DNA from: JACZSB01 sp965372015
Lineage (GTDB): Bacteria; Fidelibacterota; Marinisomatia; SCGC-AAA003-L08; TS1B11
Assembly: GCA_965372015.1 (NCBI GenBank)
Contig: CBDVAP010000035.1
Coordinates: 1 to 23,288 of the forward strand
Direction of reading: 5' to 3'
DNA length: 23,288 nt
Below, piece after piece: positions 6,168-15,615 of the stretch. The notes below the pieces were generated by a model. That model did not search any database. It saw nothing but the letters and a program-made list of their open reading frames with translations, and was not told the DNA's origin. The position numbers and the translations under genes are program-made. Every line of letters begins with the position of its first letter. Within the stretch, counting starts at the first letter, position 1.

Positions 6168-7442
6168 TTATAAATAGTCTCTGGGGTCGGTGATAATCCC
6201 GGCTACGGCGGTAGCTGCCGCGGTGGCGGGGCTGGCCAGGTACACCAGGGACTCCGGGTGGCCCATGCGGCCCACAAAGTTGCGATTGGTGGTTGAGACG
6301 CACACTTCTCCCGCCGCCAACACTCCCATGTGCCCCCCCAGGCAGGCGCCGCAGGTGGGGGTGGAAACCACGCAGCCCGCCTCGTAGAATATTTCGAATA
6401 GCCCCTCGTCGTGGGCCTGCTTCCAGATGGTGCTGGTGGCCGGTACCACGATGGCCCGCACACCGGCGGCCACCCGGCGCCCTTTCAGGACCGCCGCAGC
6501 CTGCCGCAGGTCCTCGATCCGCCCGTTTGTGCACGAGCCGATGTAGACCTGGTCCACCGGTACCCGCTTCTTACCATTCAGGGAAGCCACCGGTTGCCCG
6601 TTGGAGGGCAGGCCGGGCAAAGCCACCAGCGGTTCCAATCGCGATACGTCGATGGTGATCTCCCGGACATAGATGGCATCATCGTCCGCCAAGTACTCTT
6701 CCCAATCGTTTTCGCGGGCTCGGCCTTGCAGGTAATCGCGGGTTACTAAGTCCACCGGCATCACCGCGCACTTGGCCCCGGCCTCAATAGCCATGTTGGT
6801 GATGGTCATGCGCGCTTCCATCGATAGTTCGGCCAAAGTTTCGCCGTGATATTCCAGGGCCTGGTACCGGGCCCCATCCACCCCCAACCGGCGGATCTGC
6901 TCCAGGACTATATCCTTGCTATACACCCCTGCCGGCAGCTGGCCCTTTAGGTTCACCTTAATCGAAGCGGGCACCTTGAACCACAGCTCGCCGCTGTATA
7001 GCGCCGCCGCCAGATCGGTGGAGCCTACCCCGGCCGAGAAAACACCGAAGGCCCCATAGGTGCAGGTATGGGAATCGCCACCCACCACTGTCTGGCCCGG
7101 GACGATATGTCCTTGCTCGGGCAGCAGGGCGTGGCAAATGCCGTGGCGTCCCAGCTCGTAATAATTCTTTATGCCGTTCTCCCGGACCCATTGCCGCAGA
7201 CTGCGGGCCAGCTCGGCGCTCTCGATATCCTTGTTGGGGACGAAATGGTCGGGTGTGACCACAATGCGCTCCGGATCGAAGACCCCACTTAAGCCGTGAT
7301 CGGCCAGCATGCGGATAGCCGGCGGTGTGGTCACCTCATGGCACATGACCAGGTCGATCCGGGCCTGGATCAGGTTACCGGCCCGCGCCTCACCGGCCAC
7401 GGTATGCGCCGCCAACAACTTCTCAGTTAGTGTCAGTCCCAT
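6168..7442 (-). CDS. leuC: 3-isopropylmalate dehydratase large subunit
   Basis: This aconitase-family large subunit of about 424 residues carries the 4Fe-4S site. Visible are the VGGDSHTCTYGAFG segment and the cluster cysteines in YIGSCTNGRIEDLR and TPTCGACLGGHMG, followed by STTNRNFVGRMGHPES. Length and motifs place it in the short LeuC/homoaconitase group that pairs with a short LeuD, as found next door. The open frame begins with TTG at 7445, but the ATG at 7442 is the likely start, with AGGAAGG about 6 nt upstream. It begins 11 nt after leuA and 12 nt before leuD, in the middle of the ilv-leu operon. Confidence 0.95.
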   Translation of the reverse strand: MGLTLTEKLLAAHTVAGEARAGNLIQARIDLVMCHEVTTPPAIRMLADHGLSGVFDPERIVVTPDHFVPNKDIESAELARSLRQWVRENGIKNYYELGRHGICHALLPEQGHIVPGQTVVGGDSHTCTYGAFGVFSAGVGSTDLAAALYSGELWFKVPASIKVNLKGQLPAGVYSKDIVLEQIRRLGVDGARYQALEYHGETLAELSMEARMTITNMAIEAGAKCAVMPVDLVTRDYLQGRARENDWEEYLADDDAIYVREITIDVSRLEPLVALPGLPSNGQPVASLNGKKRVPVDQVYIGSCTNGRIEDLRQAAAVLKGRRVAAGVRAIVVPATSTIWKQAHDEGLFEIFYEAGCVVSTPTCGACLGGHMGVLAAGEVCVSTTNRNFVGRMGHPESLVYLASPATAAATAVAGIITDPRDYL

Positions 7443-7453
7443 CAATGGCCTTC

Positions 7454-9040
<1,587 letters not shown>

Positions 9041-9050
9041 TTCAATACTC

Positions 9051-10154
9051 CTAGTTATCTTCCTGTTGGCGCTGGGTATCGGTGTTGATCCGGTCATAGG
9101 CTTCCAGCACCTGGCGGGTCATTTCGGCGGTGCCGATCACCTGCGTTCCTAAGGTTGCAATATCCGCCGTTCGGTATCCAACCGCCAGAGTCTGTTCAAT
9201 GGCCTGCTCCAGGCCCGCCCCCAACTCAGGCCGCTCCAGGCTGATGGTGAGCATCATGGCCACCGAAGCGATCATGGCCAGCGGGTTGGCCAGCCCCTGC
9301 CCGGCAATATCGGGGGCGCTGCCATGCACCGGCTCGTATAGAGCATGCTGATCCCCCAGCGATGCCGAGGGCAGCATGCCCAGGCTGCCGGTGATCATGG
9401 CGGCCACGTCACTGAGGATATCGCCGAACATGTTCTGGGTGAGGATCACGTCGAACTGGCCCGGCTGCCGCACCAGCTGCATGGCGGCGTTGTCCACATA
9501 CATGTCGTCCAGCGTCACACCGGGATAATCCTCTGCTACCTGATGAACAACATCCCGCCAGAACTGGGAGCTCTCCAGCACATTGGCCTTATGGACCGAG
9601 GTCACCCTGCCGCTCCGTTTCAAGGCCAGCTCCATAGCCACGCGGGCTATGCGCTCCACCTCTTCCCGGGTATAGACCAGTGTGTTCCAGCCCCGTTGAT
9701 CATCTAACCCCCGGGGCTCACCGAAATAGATGCCGCCGGTCAGCTCCCGGACCACCACCAGGTCCGTGCCGGTCACGACTTCCTCCTTCAATGAGGAGGC
9801 CGGGACCAGCGCAGCGTATACCTTGGCCGGCCGCAGGTTGGTGAACAGGCCCAGCGCTTCCCGCAGCCGCAGCAGCGCCCGCTCCGGTCGTTGGTCCGTA
9901 GGCAGGCTGTCCCATTGGGGCCCACCTACCGCCCCCAGCAGAACTGCGTCGGCCCGGCGGCAGTCCTCCAGCGTGGCCTCATCGATGGGCTGGCCATGGG
10001 CTTTAATCGCTACCCCGCCAATGGGGCCAGTGGTCACCTTAAACGCCAGTTTCGCCGAGGCGCCTACATGTTCCAAGACCGCCAGGGCCGCTTCCATCAC
10101 TTCGGCCCCAATGCCGTCGCCCGGTAGAGCGGTGATCTTAAATGCTTTCGGCAT
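9051..10154 (-). CDS. leuB: 3-isopropylmalate dehydrogenase
   Basis: This 367-residue NAD-dependent beta-decarboxylating dehydrogenase oxidises 3-isopropylmalate and, given cimA in the operon, likely also 3-methylmalate. Seen: ITALPGDGIGAEVMEAAL at the start, LGAVGGPQWD, RELTGGIYFGEPRG, the family signature YVDNAAMQLV with TQNMFGDILSDVAAMITGSL, and EPVHGSAPDIAGQGLANPLA for cofactor binding. Length is standard. The ATG at 10154 is the conventional start, though its ribosome-binding site is weak (GAGAG). It sits between ilvC (20 nt upstream) and leuA (10 nt downstream), so it is separated from leuCD, unlike the common leuABCD order. Confidence 0.95.
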   Translation of the reverse strand: MPKAFKITALPGDGIGAEVMEAALAVLEHVGASAKLAFKVTTGPIGGVAIKAHGQPIDEATLEDCRRADAVLLGAVGGPQWDSLPTDQRPERALLRLREALGLFTNLRPAKVYAALVPASSLKEEVVTGTDLVVVRELTGGIYFGEPRGLDDQRGWNTLVYTREEVERIARVAMELALKRSGRVTSVHKANVLESSQFWRDVVHQVAEDYPGVTLDDMYVDNAAMQLVRQPGQFDVILTQNMFGDILSDVAAMITGSLGMLPSASLGDQHALYEPVHGSAPDIAGQGLANPLAMIASVAMMLTISLERPELGAGLEQAIEQTLAVGYRTADIATLGTQVIGTAEMTRQVLEAYDRINTDTQRQQEDN

Positions 10155-10174
10155 TGTCAGTCTCTCAATGTCCC

Positions 10175-11161
10175 TTAGAGCCAGCTCATCATTTTACGTA
10201 ACCGCCGTCCAATTTTTTCGACCGGGTGGTCTTTTTCGGCCTGGCGCAAACGGGTCATGTTAGGCTGGCCTTGTTCATTCTCGGCGATCCACTCCCGGGC
10301 AAAATCACCATTCTGCACCGCTTTGAGGATTTCTTTCATCGCTGCCCGCGACTGGGCGGTGATTACTTGTTTGCCGCGGGTCAGGCCACCGTATTCGGCG
10401 GTGTCGCTCACCGAGTAGTTCATCCGGGCCAGTCCGCCCTCGTAATAGAGGTCCACGATCAGTTTCATTTCGTGCAGGCACTCGAAGTAGGCCAGCTCGG
10501 GAGGGTAGCCGGCGTCCACCAGGGTCTCAAAACCCGCTTTGATCAGCTCCGCCGAACCTCCGCACAGCACCGCCTGTTCGCCAAACAGATCGGTCTCGGT
10601 CTCATCCTTGAAATTGGTCTCGATCACTCCCGCCCGGGTACCACCGATCCCCTTGGCCCAGGCCAGGGCGGTGCGCCGGGCTTGTCCGGTGGCATCCTGG
10701 TGCACCGCCATCAGGCAGGGCACGCCGGTGCCGCCCTCGAAGGTGCGCCGGACCAGATGGCCCGGACCTTTGGGCGCAATCATAATCACGTCCACCTCCG
10801 GCGACGGTGTTATCTGGCCATAGTGGATATTGAATCCGTGGGCAAAGGCTAAGGAGTTGCCAGCTTCCAGGTGCGGCGCAATTTCCGTCTCGTAAACTTT
10901 TTTCTGGTGCTGGTCGGGGATCAGCACCATCACAATGTCGCCCCAGGCTGTGGCCTCGGCCACGGTTTTTACACTCAGGCCTGCGGACTCAGCCTCAGAG
11001 CGGGAGGAACTGCCCTCCCGCAAACCAACACACACCTCCTGGCCGCTGTCCTTTAAGTTCAAGGCATGGGCATGCCCCTGGCTGCCGTAGCCCAGCACTG
11101 CCAGGCGGCGGCCCTTCAAAACGGCCAGATCGGCGTCTTGATCGTAATACATGGTAATCAT
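10175..11161 (-). CDS. ilvC: Ketol-acid reductoisomerase, class I (short)
   Basis: This 328-residue enzyme converts acetolactate and acetohydroxybutyrate to dihydroxy acids with Mg2+ and NAD(P)H. The N-terminal Rossmann domain has MYYDQDADLAVLKG and GYGSQGHAHALNLKDSG (about residues 24-40), followed by the cofactor-specificity loop VGLREGSSSRSE, whose arginine and serines suggest NADPH. IAPKGPGHLVRRTF and the metal-ligand segment FKDETETDLFGEQAVLCGG follow. The size fits class I (about 330-340), not the long enterobacterial form. The ATG at 11161 has AGGAG 7 nt upstream. It lies 10 nt after ilvN and 20 nt before leuB. Confidence 0.96.
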   Translation of the reverse strand: MITMYYDQDADLAVLKGRRLAVLGYGSQGHAHALNLKDSGQEVCVGLREGSSSRSEAESAGLSVKTVAEATAWGDIVMVLIPDQHQKKVYETEIAPHLEAGNSLAFAHGFNIHYGQITPSPEVDVIMIAPKGPGHLVRRTFEGGTGVPCLMAVHQDATGQARRTALAWAKGIGGTRAGVIETNFKDETETDLFGEQAVLCGGSAELIKAGFETLVDAGYPPELAYFECLHEMKLIVDLYYEGGLARMNYSVSDTAEYGGLTRGKQVITAQSRAAMKEILKAVQNGDFAREWIAENEQGQPNMTRLRQAEKDHPVEKIGRRLRKMMSWL

Positions 11162-11171
11162 TCCAGCACTC

Positions 11172-11726
11172 CTATTTTTTTGCCTGGTTAGGGCTCTTGC
11201 CGTTGCTGTTTTTCCAGCGGATTACCTCATCCTGATCGGAAAAGCTGCCCGCTCCCCGAGTCATGGCCACCTTGCCGGTGCGCATGACCTCCCTAACCCC
11301 AAAGGGGGTGAGCACCTCGATCAGGGAATCGATCTTGTCCGGTTCACCGGTCACCTCCACAATCAGCGATGCGGTGCTCACGTCCACGATCCGGGCTCGG
11401 TAGATCTTGACTAAGTCCCCCACCTCCCCCCGGGTGCTGCCGTCGGCCTGCACCTTAATCAGGGCCTGCTCGCGAATCACACAGGGTGTGTCGGTCACAT
11501 CCACCACTTCGATCACATTGATCAGCTTGAGCAGGTTGCGCCGGATAATGGTACGCCGCAGGTGCTCCTCCTCATCGGTGGCGATTGTGAGGCGGCTGGT
11601 ACCTGGGGTTTCGCTGTGCCCAACCACAATGCTTTCGATATTGAAATTCCGGCGTCGAAACAGGCTGGCAATCCGGTTCAACACGCCGGGCTTATCCTCA
11701 ACTAAGGCTACGAGTACTTGTTTCAT
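11172..11726 (-). CDS. ilvN: Acetolactate synthase small (regulatory) subunit
   Basis: This 184-residue regulatory subunit activates the catalytic subunit and gives valine feedback control. The N-terminal ACT domain reads VALVEDKPGVLNRIASLFRR with NFNIESIVVGHSE (about residues 6-42). The C-terminal half (REQALIKVQ to RGAGSF) is the ALS_ss C-terminal domain. Length is slightly above the 160-residue IlvH, with a charged Lys/Asn-rich tail. The ATG overlaps the ilvB stop by 4 nt (ATGA), which keeps the two subunits translationally coupled. Confidence 0.95.
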   Translation of the reverse strand: MKQVLVALVEDKPGVLNRIASLFRRRNFNIESIVVGHSETPGTSRLTIATDEEEHLRRTIIRRNLLKLINVIEVVDVTDTPCVIREQALIKVQADGSTRGEVGDLVKIYRARIVDVSTASLIVEVTGEPDKIDSLIEVLTPFGVREVMRTGKVAMTRGAGSFSDQDEVIRWKNSNGKSPNQAKK

Positions 11727-13465
11727 GACTTTTTGCTCCCTCTCGCGTCAGGTGGTTGCTCTTCCGGGTGGGGCCGGCGGATCATGTTTTGCAGGTCCTC
11801 ACCGGCCGGCACCATGGGAAAGACCATCCCGTGCTGCTCCACCACGAATTCTATCAGGACCGGTCCTTTGTGCCGCCGGGCCTCCTTAAGGGCCGACTGG
11901 ATATCCTCCTGCCGCCCAACCCGGTATCCGGGCACTCCGTAGGCCTCGGCCAGTTTCACGTAGTCCGGGCTGGAGATGGGGGTCTCGGCGTAGCGCGCGT
12001 TGTAGAACATCTGCTGCCATTGGCGAACCATCCCTAAGTAGCCGTTATTGATAATGGCTATTTTCACGTTAGCCTGCTCCTGGACCGCCGTGCCCAGTTC
12101 CTGAAGGGTCATCTGGAAGCCGCCGTCCCCCACGATGGCCCATACCTCCCGGTCCTTCTTGTGCAAGCTGGCCCCAATGGCCGCCGGCAATCCGAAGCCC
12201 ATGGTACCCAGACCACCGGAAGTGATCAGGGTGTGGGGTTGTTCATGAGAGTAATATTGGGCTTCCAGCATCTGGTGCTGGCCCACATCGCTGACGATCA
12301 AAGAATCCTCGGGTACGGCTTTACAGATCGATCGAATCACATGTGCTCCTAATAGTGTCTCGGACTCAAGTTGGAGTACATCCCGCTGAGCAGCATCTTC
12401 CCGCCAGGCCTTGATGGTTTGCAGCCACTTGGCCCGCTTCCGTTGCTTGACGCCGGGCTTGATCTGTCCCAGTACAGTAGCCAGGTCAGCGTTTATGGCC
12501 ACGTCCACCCGCACATTCTTGTTGAGCTCCGAGGCATCGATGTCGATGTGGATCTTCCGTGAGTCGGGAGAATAAGTTTTCAGCTTGCCGGTGACCCGGT
12601 CGTCGAAGCGCATGCCGCAGGCTATGATCAAGTCCGCCTGCTGGATGGCATGGTTGGCGGCGGCGTTCCCGTGCATACCCATCATCCCCAGGTTGAGAGG
12701 GTGGCTGTGGGGCAGGGAATCGTTCCCCAATAGTGTTGTGGTGACCGGGATGTCGGCTTTCTCTACTATAGCTATCAAGTCATCGCGAGCCCCGGACATG
12801 AGTACTCCATGCCCCGACAGCACTAGAGGACGGTCGGCGCCGTTGATCAGTTCCAAGGCGGCGGCCACCTCCTCATCCGTGGCCCGCTCCGGAGGGTGGT
12901 ATCCCGGCAAGTCGATTGGATCGGTGGGATATTCGAACGCGGTGACGGCGTTCTGCACATCCTTGGGGATATCGACCAGCACCGGTCCCGGCCGGCCGGT
13001 ACGGGCAATGTAGAACGCCTCCTGTATAACGCTGGCCAGTGAATCCACTTCCATCACCAGGTAACTGTGCTTGGTGACCGGCAGGGTAGCACCGGTAATA
13101 TCGGTTTCCTGGAAAGCGTCGGAGCCCAGAGTGCTGATAGGCACCTGGCCGGTGATGCAAACCATGGGGATGGAGTCCATCATGGCTGTTGCTATTCCGG
13201 TGATCAGGTTAACCGCCCCGGGGCCGGAGGTGGCCATGGCAACTCCCACTGCTCCGCTGGCTCGGGCATAACCATCAGCCATATGGGCCGCCCCCTGTTC
13301 ATGCCTTACCAGGACGTGGTGTATCCGGTCGCGATAATCGGCCAGGGCGTCGTACACCGGCAGAATGGTCCCACCGGGATAGCCGAATACGGTCTTGATC
13401 CCTTCGTGCACCAGGCATTCCCAGACAATCTCCGCCCCCGTTAGCTCTCGTTTGGCTTTAGCCAT
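11723..13465 (-). CDS. ilvB: Acetolactate synthase large (catalytic) subunit
   Basis: This 580-residue thiamine-diphosphate enzyme makes acetolactate from two pyruvates, or acetohydroxybutyrate from pyruvate and 2-oxobutyrate. The N-terminal domain has TVFGYPGGTILPVYDAL and the catalytic glutamate in VRHEQGAAHMADGYARASG (E56). A central FAD/linker domain follows. The C-terminal ThDP domain has the GDGGFQMTLQELGTAVQ...NNGYLGMVRQWQ metal/ThDP motif (about residues 440-480). Length is typical. It starts 22 nt after ilvD and overlaps ilvN. AHAS motifs and the adjacent small subunit exclude other ThDP enzymes such as glyoxylate carboligase. Confidence 0.96.
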   Translation of the reverse strand: MAKAKRELTGAEIVWECLVHEGIKTVFGYPGGTILPVYDALADYRDRIHHVLVRHEQGAAHMADGYARASGAVGVAMATSGPGAVNLITGIATAMMDSIPMVCITGQVPISTLGSDAFQETDITGATLPVTKHSYLVMEVDSLASVIQEAFYIARTGRPGPVLVDIPKDVQNAVTAFEYPTDPIDLPGYHPPERATDEEVAAALELINGADRPLVLSGHGVLMSGARDDLIAIVEKADIPVTTTLLGNDSLPHSHPLNLGMMGMHGNAAANHAIQQADLIIACGMRFDDRVTGKLKTYSPDSRKIHIDIDASELNKNVRVDVAINADLATVLGQIKPGVKQRKRAKWLQTIKAWREDAAQRDVLQLESETLLGAHVIRSICKAVPEDSLIVSDVGQHQMLEAQYYSHEQPHTLITSGGLGTMGFGLPAAIGASLHKKDREVWAIVGDGGFQMTLQELGTAVQEQANVKIAIINNGYLGMVRQWQQMFYNARYAETPISSPDYVKLAEAYGVPGYRVGRQEDIQSALKEARRHKGPVLIEFVVEQHGMVFPMVPAGEDLQNMIRRPHPEEQPPDARGSKKS

Positions 13466-13487
13466 TTCGATTCCTCATATATCCCGT

Positions 13488-15167
13488 TTACGGGTCACCC
13501 AGCACCGCGCCGGTATTGGCCGATGTGACCATCCGGGCGTACCGTCCCAGATAACCGTGCTTGATTTTCAGTTCAAACTTTGGCAGCTTTTTGAGGCGTT
13601 GTTGCAACTCGGCTGCGCTCAATTCCACCCGCAGCTCGCGCTGTGGGATGTCCACATGGATGATATCCCCATTCACCAGTGCCGCAATGGGACCCCTGTC
13701 GGCCGCTTCCGGTGAAATGTGTCCCACGCAAGCGCCGCGAGTGCCCCCGGAAAACCGCCCATCGGTGATCAGGGCTACCGAATCGCCCAGACCCAGCCCC
13801 ATCAAGGCGCTGGTGGGCGCCAGCATCTCGGGCATACCTGGCCCGCCCCGCGGACCTTCGTAGCGGATTACCACCACCTCGCCGGGCTGTACTTCGCCAT
13901 CCAGGATACCCGCCAGGGCTTCCTCCTGCGATTCGTAGATCCGGGCAGGGCCGGAATGGGTCAGCATACCCGTCTCCACAGCTACCGTCTTAACTACCGC
14001 TCCATCCGGGGCCAGGTTGCCAAATAGTACTGCCAGGCCGCCGTTCGGTGAGTGTGGCTCTTCCACCGAGCGGATCACCGCCCGATTCTTAACCTTAGCC
14101 CCGGCGATATTAGCGCCCAGCGTCTGCCCGGTGACAGTGCTGCACTCAGTCTGGAGCACGCCTTCCAGGCTGGCCAGCTCAGCCAGCACGGCCGAAACCC
14201 CGCCGGCGGCATCCAGGTCCTCTAAGTGCACATCCGGTGAGGCCGGGCTGATTTTGCAAAGATTAGGGACTCGGTCGGAGATCTTATTTAGTTGGGCCAG
14301 GTCGAACTCCACACCGGCCTCATGGGCTACAGCCATGGTATGCAGCACAGTGTTGGTACTGCCTCCCAAGGCCATATCGAGGGCGAAGGCGTTTTGAATA
14401 CTCTCTGCCGTGATGATATCCCGTGGCCGCAGATCTCGCTCAACCAAGTCCAGGATGCGTAGCCCTGCCCGTTGAACCAGGTCGGTGCGCCGGGAATCCA
14501 CTGCCAGAATGGTGCCGTTGCCGGGGAGGGCAATCCCCAGGGCCTCCAGCAGGCAGTTCATGGAGTTGGCGGTAAACAAACCGGCACAGGAGCCGCAACC
14601 CGGACAGGCGGTGGATTCTAAGTCGCTCAGTTGCTGCTCGCTGATTTCGCCGGCCTGGTAGCGCCCCACGGCCTCAAATACGGTAATCAAGTCCACCTTT
14701 TCCCCGGTGGATGTGCGCCCGGCCTGCATCGGTCCGCCGGACACAAAAATGGTGGGTACATTGAGCCGCACCGCCGCCATCAGCATCCCGGGAACGATTT
14801 TGTCGCAGTTGGTCAGGCAGACCATGCCGTCCAGACAATGGGCCTCCATGACTGTCTCAACGCTGTCGGCGATCAGCTCCCGGCTGGCCAGTGAGTAGCG
14901 CATGCCCAGGTGACCCATAGCGATACCGTCATCCACACCGATGGTGTTGAACTCGAAGGGCACACCCCCCGCTTCCCGGATAGCTGCCTTCACCACGGCG
15001 CCCAGCCGCTGCAAATGGACATGGCCCGGGATGATATCAGTGTATGAATTCGCCACCCCGATGAACGGTTTAGCGAAATCCTCCTCCGATTTGATGACTC
15101 CCGTAGCCCGCAGAAGACTGCGGTGCGGCGCCCGAATAAATCCCGATTTGATTGTATCCGATTTCAT
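13488..15167 (-). CDS. ilvD: Dihydroxy-acid dehydratase
   Basis: This enzyme of about 559 residues is the Fe-S dehydratase that makes the branched 2-oxo acids. Motifs: SGFIRAPHRSLLRATG at the N-terminus, NSYTDIIPGHVHL, LTNCDKIVPGMLMAA and ACPGCGSCAGLFTANSMNCL with cluster cysteines, then DGRFSGGTRGACVGHISPEA near the end. The first-cluster position reads NSYT instead of a cysteine-containing motif, as in the E. coli-type enzyme. The frame is open to a GTG at 15203 and has an ATG at 15191, but MKSDTIKSGFIRAPHR from the ATG at 15167 matches the family N-terminus best; no upstream choice has a clearly better ribosome-binding site. It is the first structural gene of the ilv-leu operon, just behind its leader-peptide region. 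Confidence 0.94.
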   Translation of the reverse strand: MKSDTIKSGFIRAPHRSLLRATGVIKSEEDFAKPFIGVANSYTDIIPGHVHLQRLGAVVKAAIREAGGVPFEFNTIGVDDGIAMGHLGMRYSLASRELIADSVETVMEAHCLDGMVCLTNCDKIVPGMLMAAVRLNVPTIFVSGGPMQAGRTSTGEKVDLITVFEAVGRYQAGEISEQQLSDLESTACPGCGSCAGLFTANSMNCLLEALGIALPGNGTILAVDSRRTDLVQRAGLRILDLVERDLRPRDIITAESIQNAFALDMALGGSTNTVLHTMAVAHEAGVEFDLAQLNKISDRVPNLCKISPASPDVHLEDLDAAGGVSAVLAELASLEGVLQTECSTVTGQTLGANIAGAKVKNRAVIRSVEEPHSPNGGLAVLFGNLAPDGAVVKTVAVETGMLTHSGPARIYESQEEALAGILDGEVQPGEVVVIRYEGPRGGPGMPEMLAPTSALMGLGLGDSVALITDGRFSGGTRGACVGHISPEAADRGPIAALVNGDIIHVDIPQRELRVELSAAELQQRLKKLPKFELKIKHGYLGRYARMVTSANTGAVLGDP

Positions 15168-15221
15168 GTCAGACCCGTCATTAAACACCATCCTGTTAGG
15201 CACAACTGCGATGCAGTCAGT

Positions 15222-15292
15222 CCAGGACCGTTAATTCCGAATCAGGTTTTTTTGGGCTAGTCTTGGAGTGTGATTGGGATTAACGGTCCTGG
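15222..15292 (-). promoter_or_regulatory. Long inverted repeat between ilv leader peptide and ilvD
   Basis: On the transcript the arms CCAGGACCGTTAAT (15292-15279) and ATTAACGGTCCTGG (15235-15222) are perfect 14-nt complements, extendable by two pairs across a bulged A, with a loop of about 43 nt. Two further complementarities link it to the leader coding region. TAATCCCAAT (15282-15273), which overlaps the left arm, is a perfect 10-nt complement of the leader codons for IIGI (15340-15331). GACTAGCCC in the loop (15262-15254) can pair with either GCTAGTC (15323-15317, leader codons) or GGGCTAG (15302-15296, at the leader stop). The pairings compete, as in attenuators. No U-tract follows, so the output may be translational, Rho-dependent or RNA stability. 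Confidence 0.7.
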
Positions 15293-15295
15293 GTG

Positions 15296-15457
15296 CTAGC
15301 CCGGTATAATTACACCGACTAGCAGGACAATAATCCCAATAATAAGGCCGAGAGATAGTACTAGTTCGTCCGCCCTGGGCGCTAAAACACGCACCCTACC
15401 CACCGGACTCTCACCGGTGTACCGGCACTGGGGGTAATATGGGGACCAGTTGTACAT
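15296..15457 (-). CDS. ilv operon leader peptide (BCAA-rich, 53 residues)
   Basis: An ATG at 15457 with AGAGAGG just upstream opens a 53-codon frame ending in TAG at 15296. The last 22 residues begin LVLSLGL and end IIGIIVLLVGVIIPG: 16 of these 22 are Leu, Ile or Val, closely resembling the composition and Pro ending of the E. coli IlvL control region. The frame sits between a promoter and ilvD and its control codons base-pair with downstream RNA. It probably senses charged Leu/Ile/Val-tRNA through ribosome stalling. The hydrophobic stretch could also make this a single-pass small membrane protein, but context favours a leader. Its 5' half contains two mutually exclusive CCGG-based hairpins (15402-15418 and 15414-15425). 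Confidence 0.78.
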   Translation of the reverse strand: MYNWSPYYPQCRYTGESPVGRVRVLAPRADELVLSLGLIIGIIVLLVGVIIPG

Positions 15458-15480
15458 TCAGCCTCTCTTTTCCGCCCGGA

Positions 15481-15497
15481 GGCGAAAATTGTTCGCC
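15481..15497 (-). promoter_or_regulatory. Perfect hairpin at predicted ilv transcript start
   Basis: GGCGAA and TTCGCC arms flank a 5-nt AT-rich loop, directly after the -10 element. The predicted transcription start (about 15492) falls inside it, so it may be an operator-like palindrome or part of the 5' end of the mRNA. No matching regulator site is recognised. Confidence 0.35.
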
Positions 15498-15498
15498 G

Positions 15499-15528
15499 AT
15501 AGTAATGCGGTTGCGGGGGTCGGGGCAA
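15499..15528 (-). promoter_or_regulatory. Promoter for the ilv-leu operon leader
   Basis: Minus strand: -35 TTGCCC (15528-15523), an 18-nt spacer and -10 TACTAT (15504-15499). Both hexamers match consensus at four of six positions. The -35 core and the 18-nt spacing are the same as in the thrC promoter. The start would leave about 35 nt before the leader ATG. Read-through from gltB is also possible because no clear terminator follows gltB. Confidence 0.5.
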
Positions 15529-15615
15529 GCACAAATTCAACTCAGCTTCCAATACTCGCGGACCGCCTATGGCATTGTTCCACTTATCGGTCGCTCAGGG
15601 GCCAGCTTGAGCCGC

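Noticed and set aside
5812..6534. 240-codon minus-strand frame overlapping leuC and leuD
   Set aside because: It lies in another frame across two well-identified genes and has the Gly/Arg/His-rich composition of a shadow.
15241..15262. T-run on the plus strand as an intrinsic terminator
   Set aside because: No stable hairpin directly precedes the seven Ts on the plus strand, and no plus-strand gene needs it; on the minus strand it is an A-run in the loop of the long inverted repeat.
15400..15425. CCGGT-rich hairpins in the ilv leader as a metabolite riboswitch
   Set aside because: The conserved core of a known riboswitch class cannot be assembled, and the segment lies inside the leader reading frame; simple alternative hairpins explain it.
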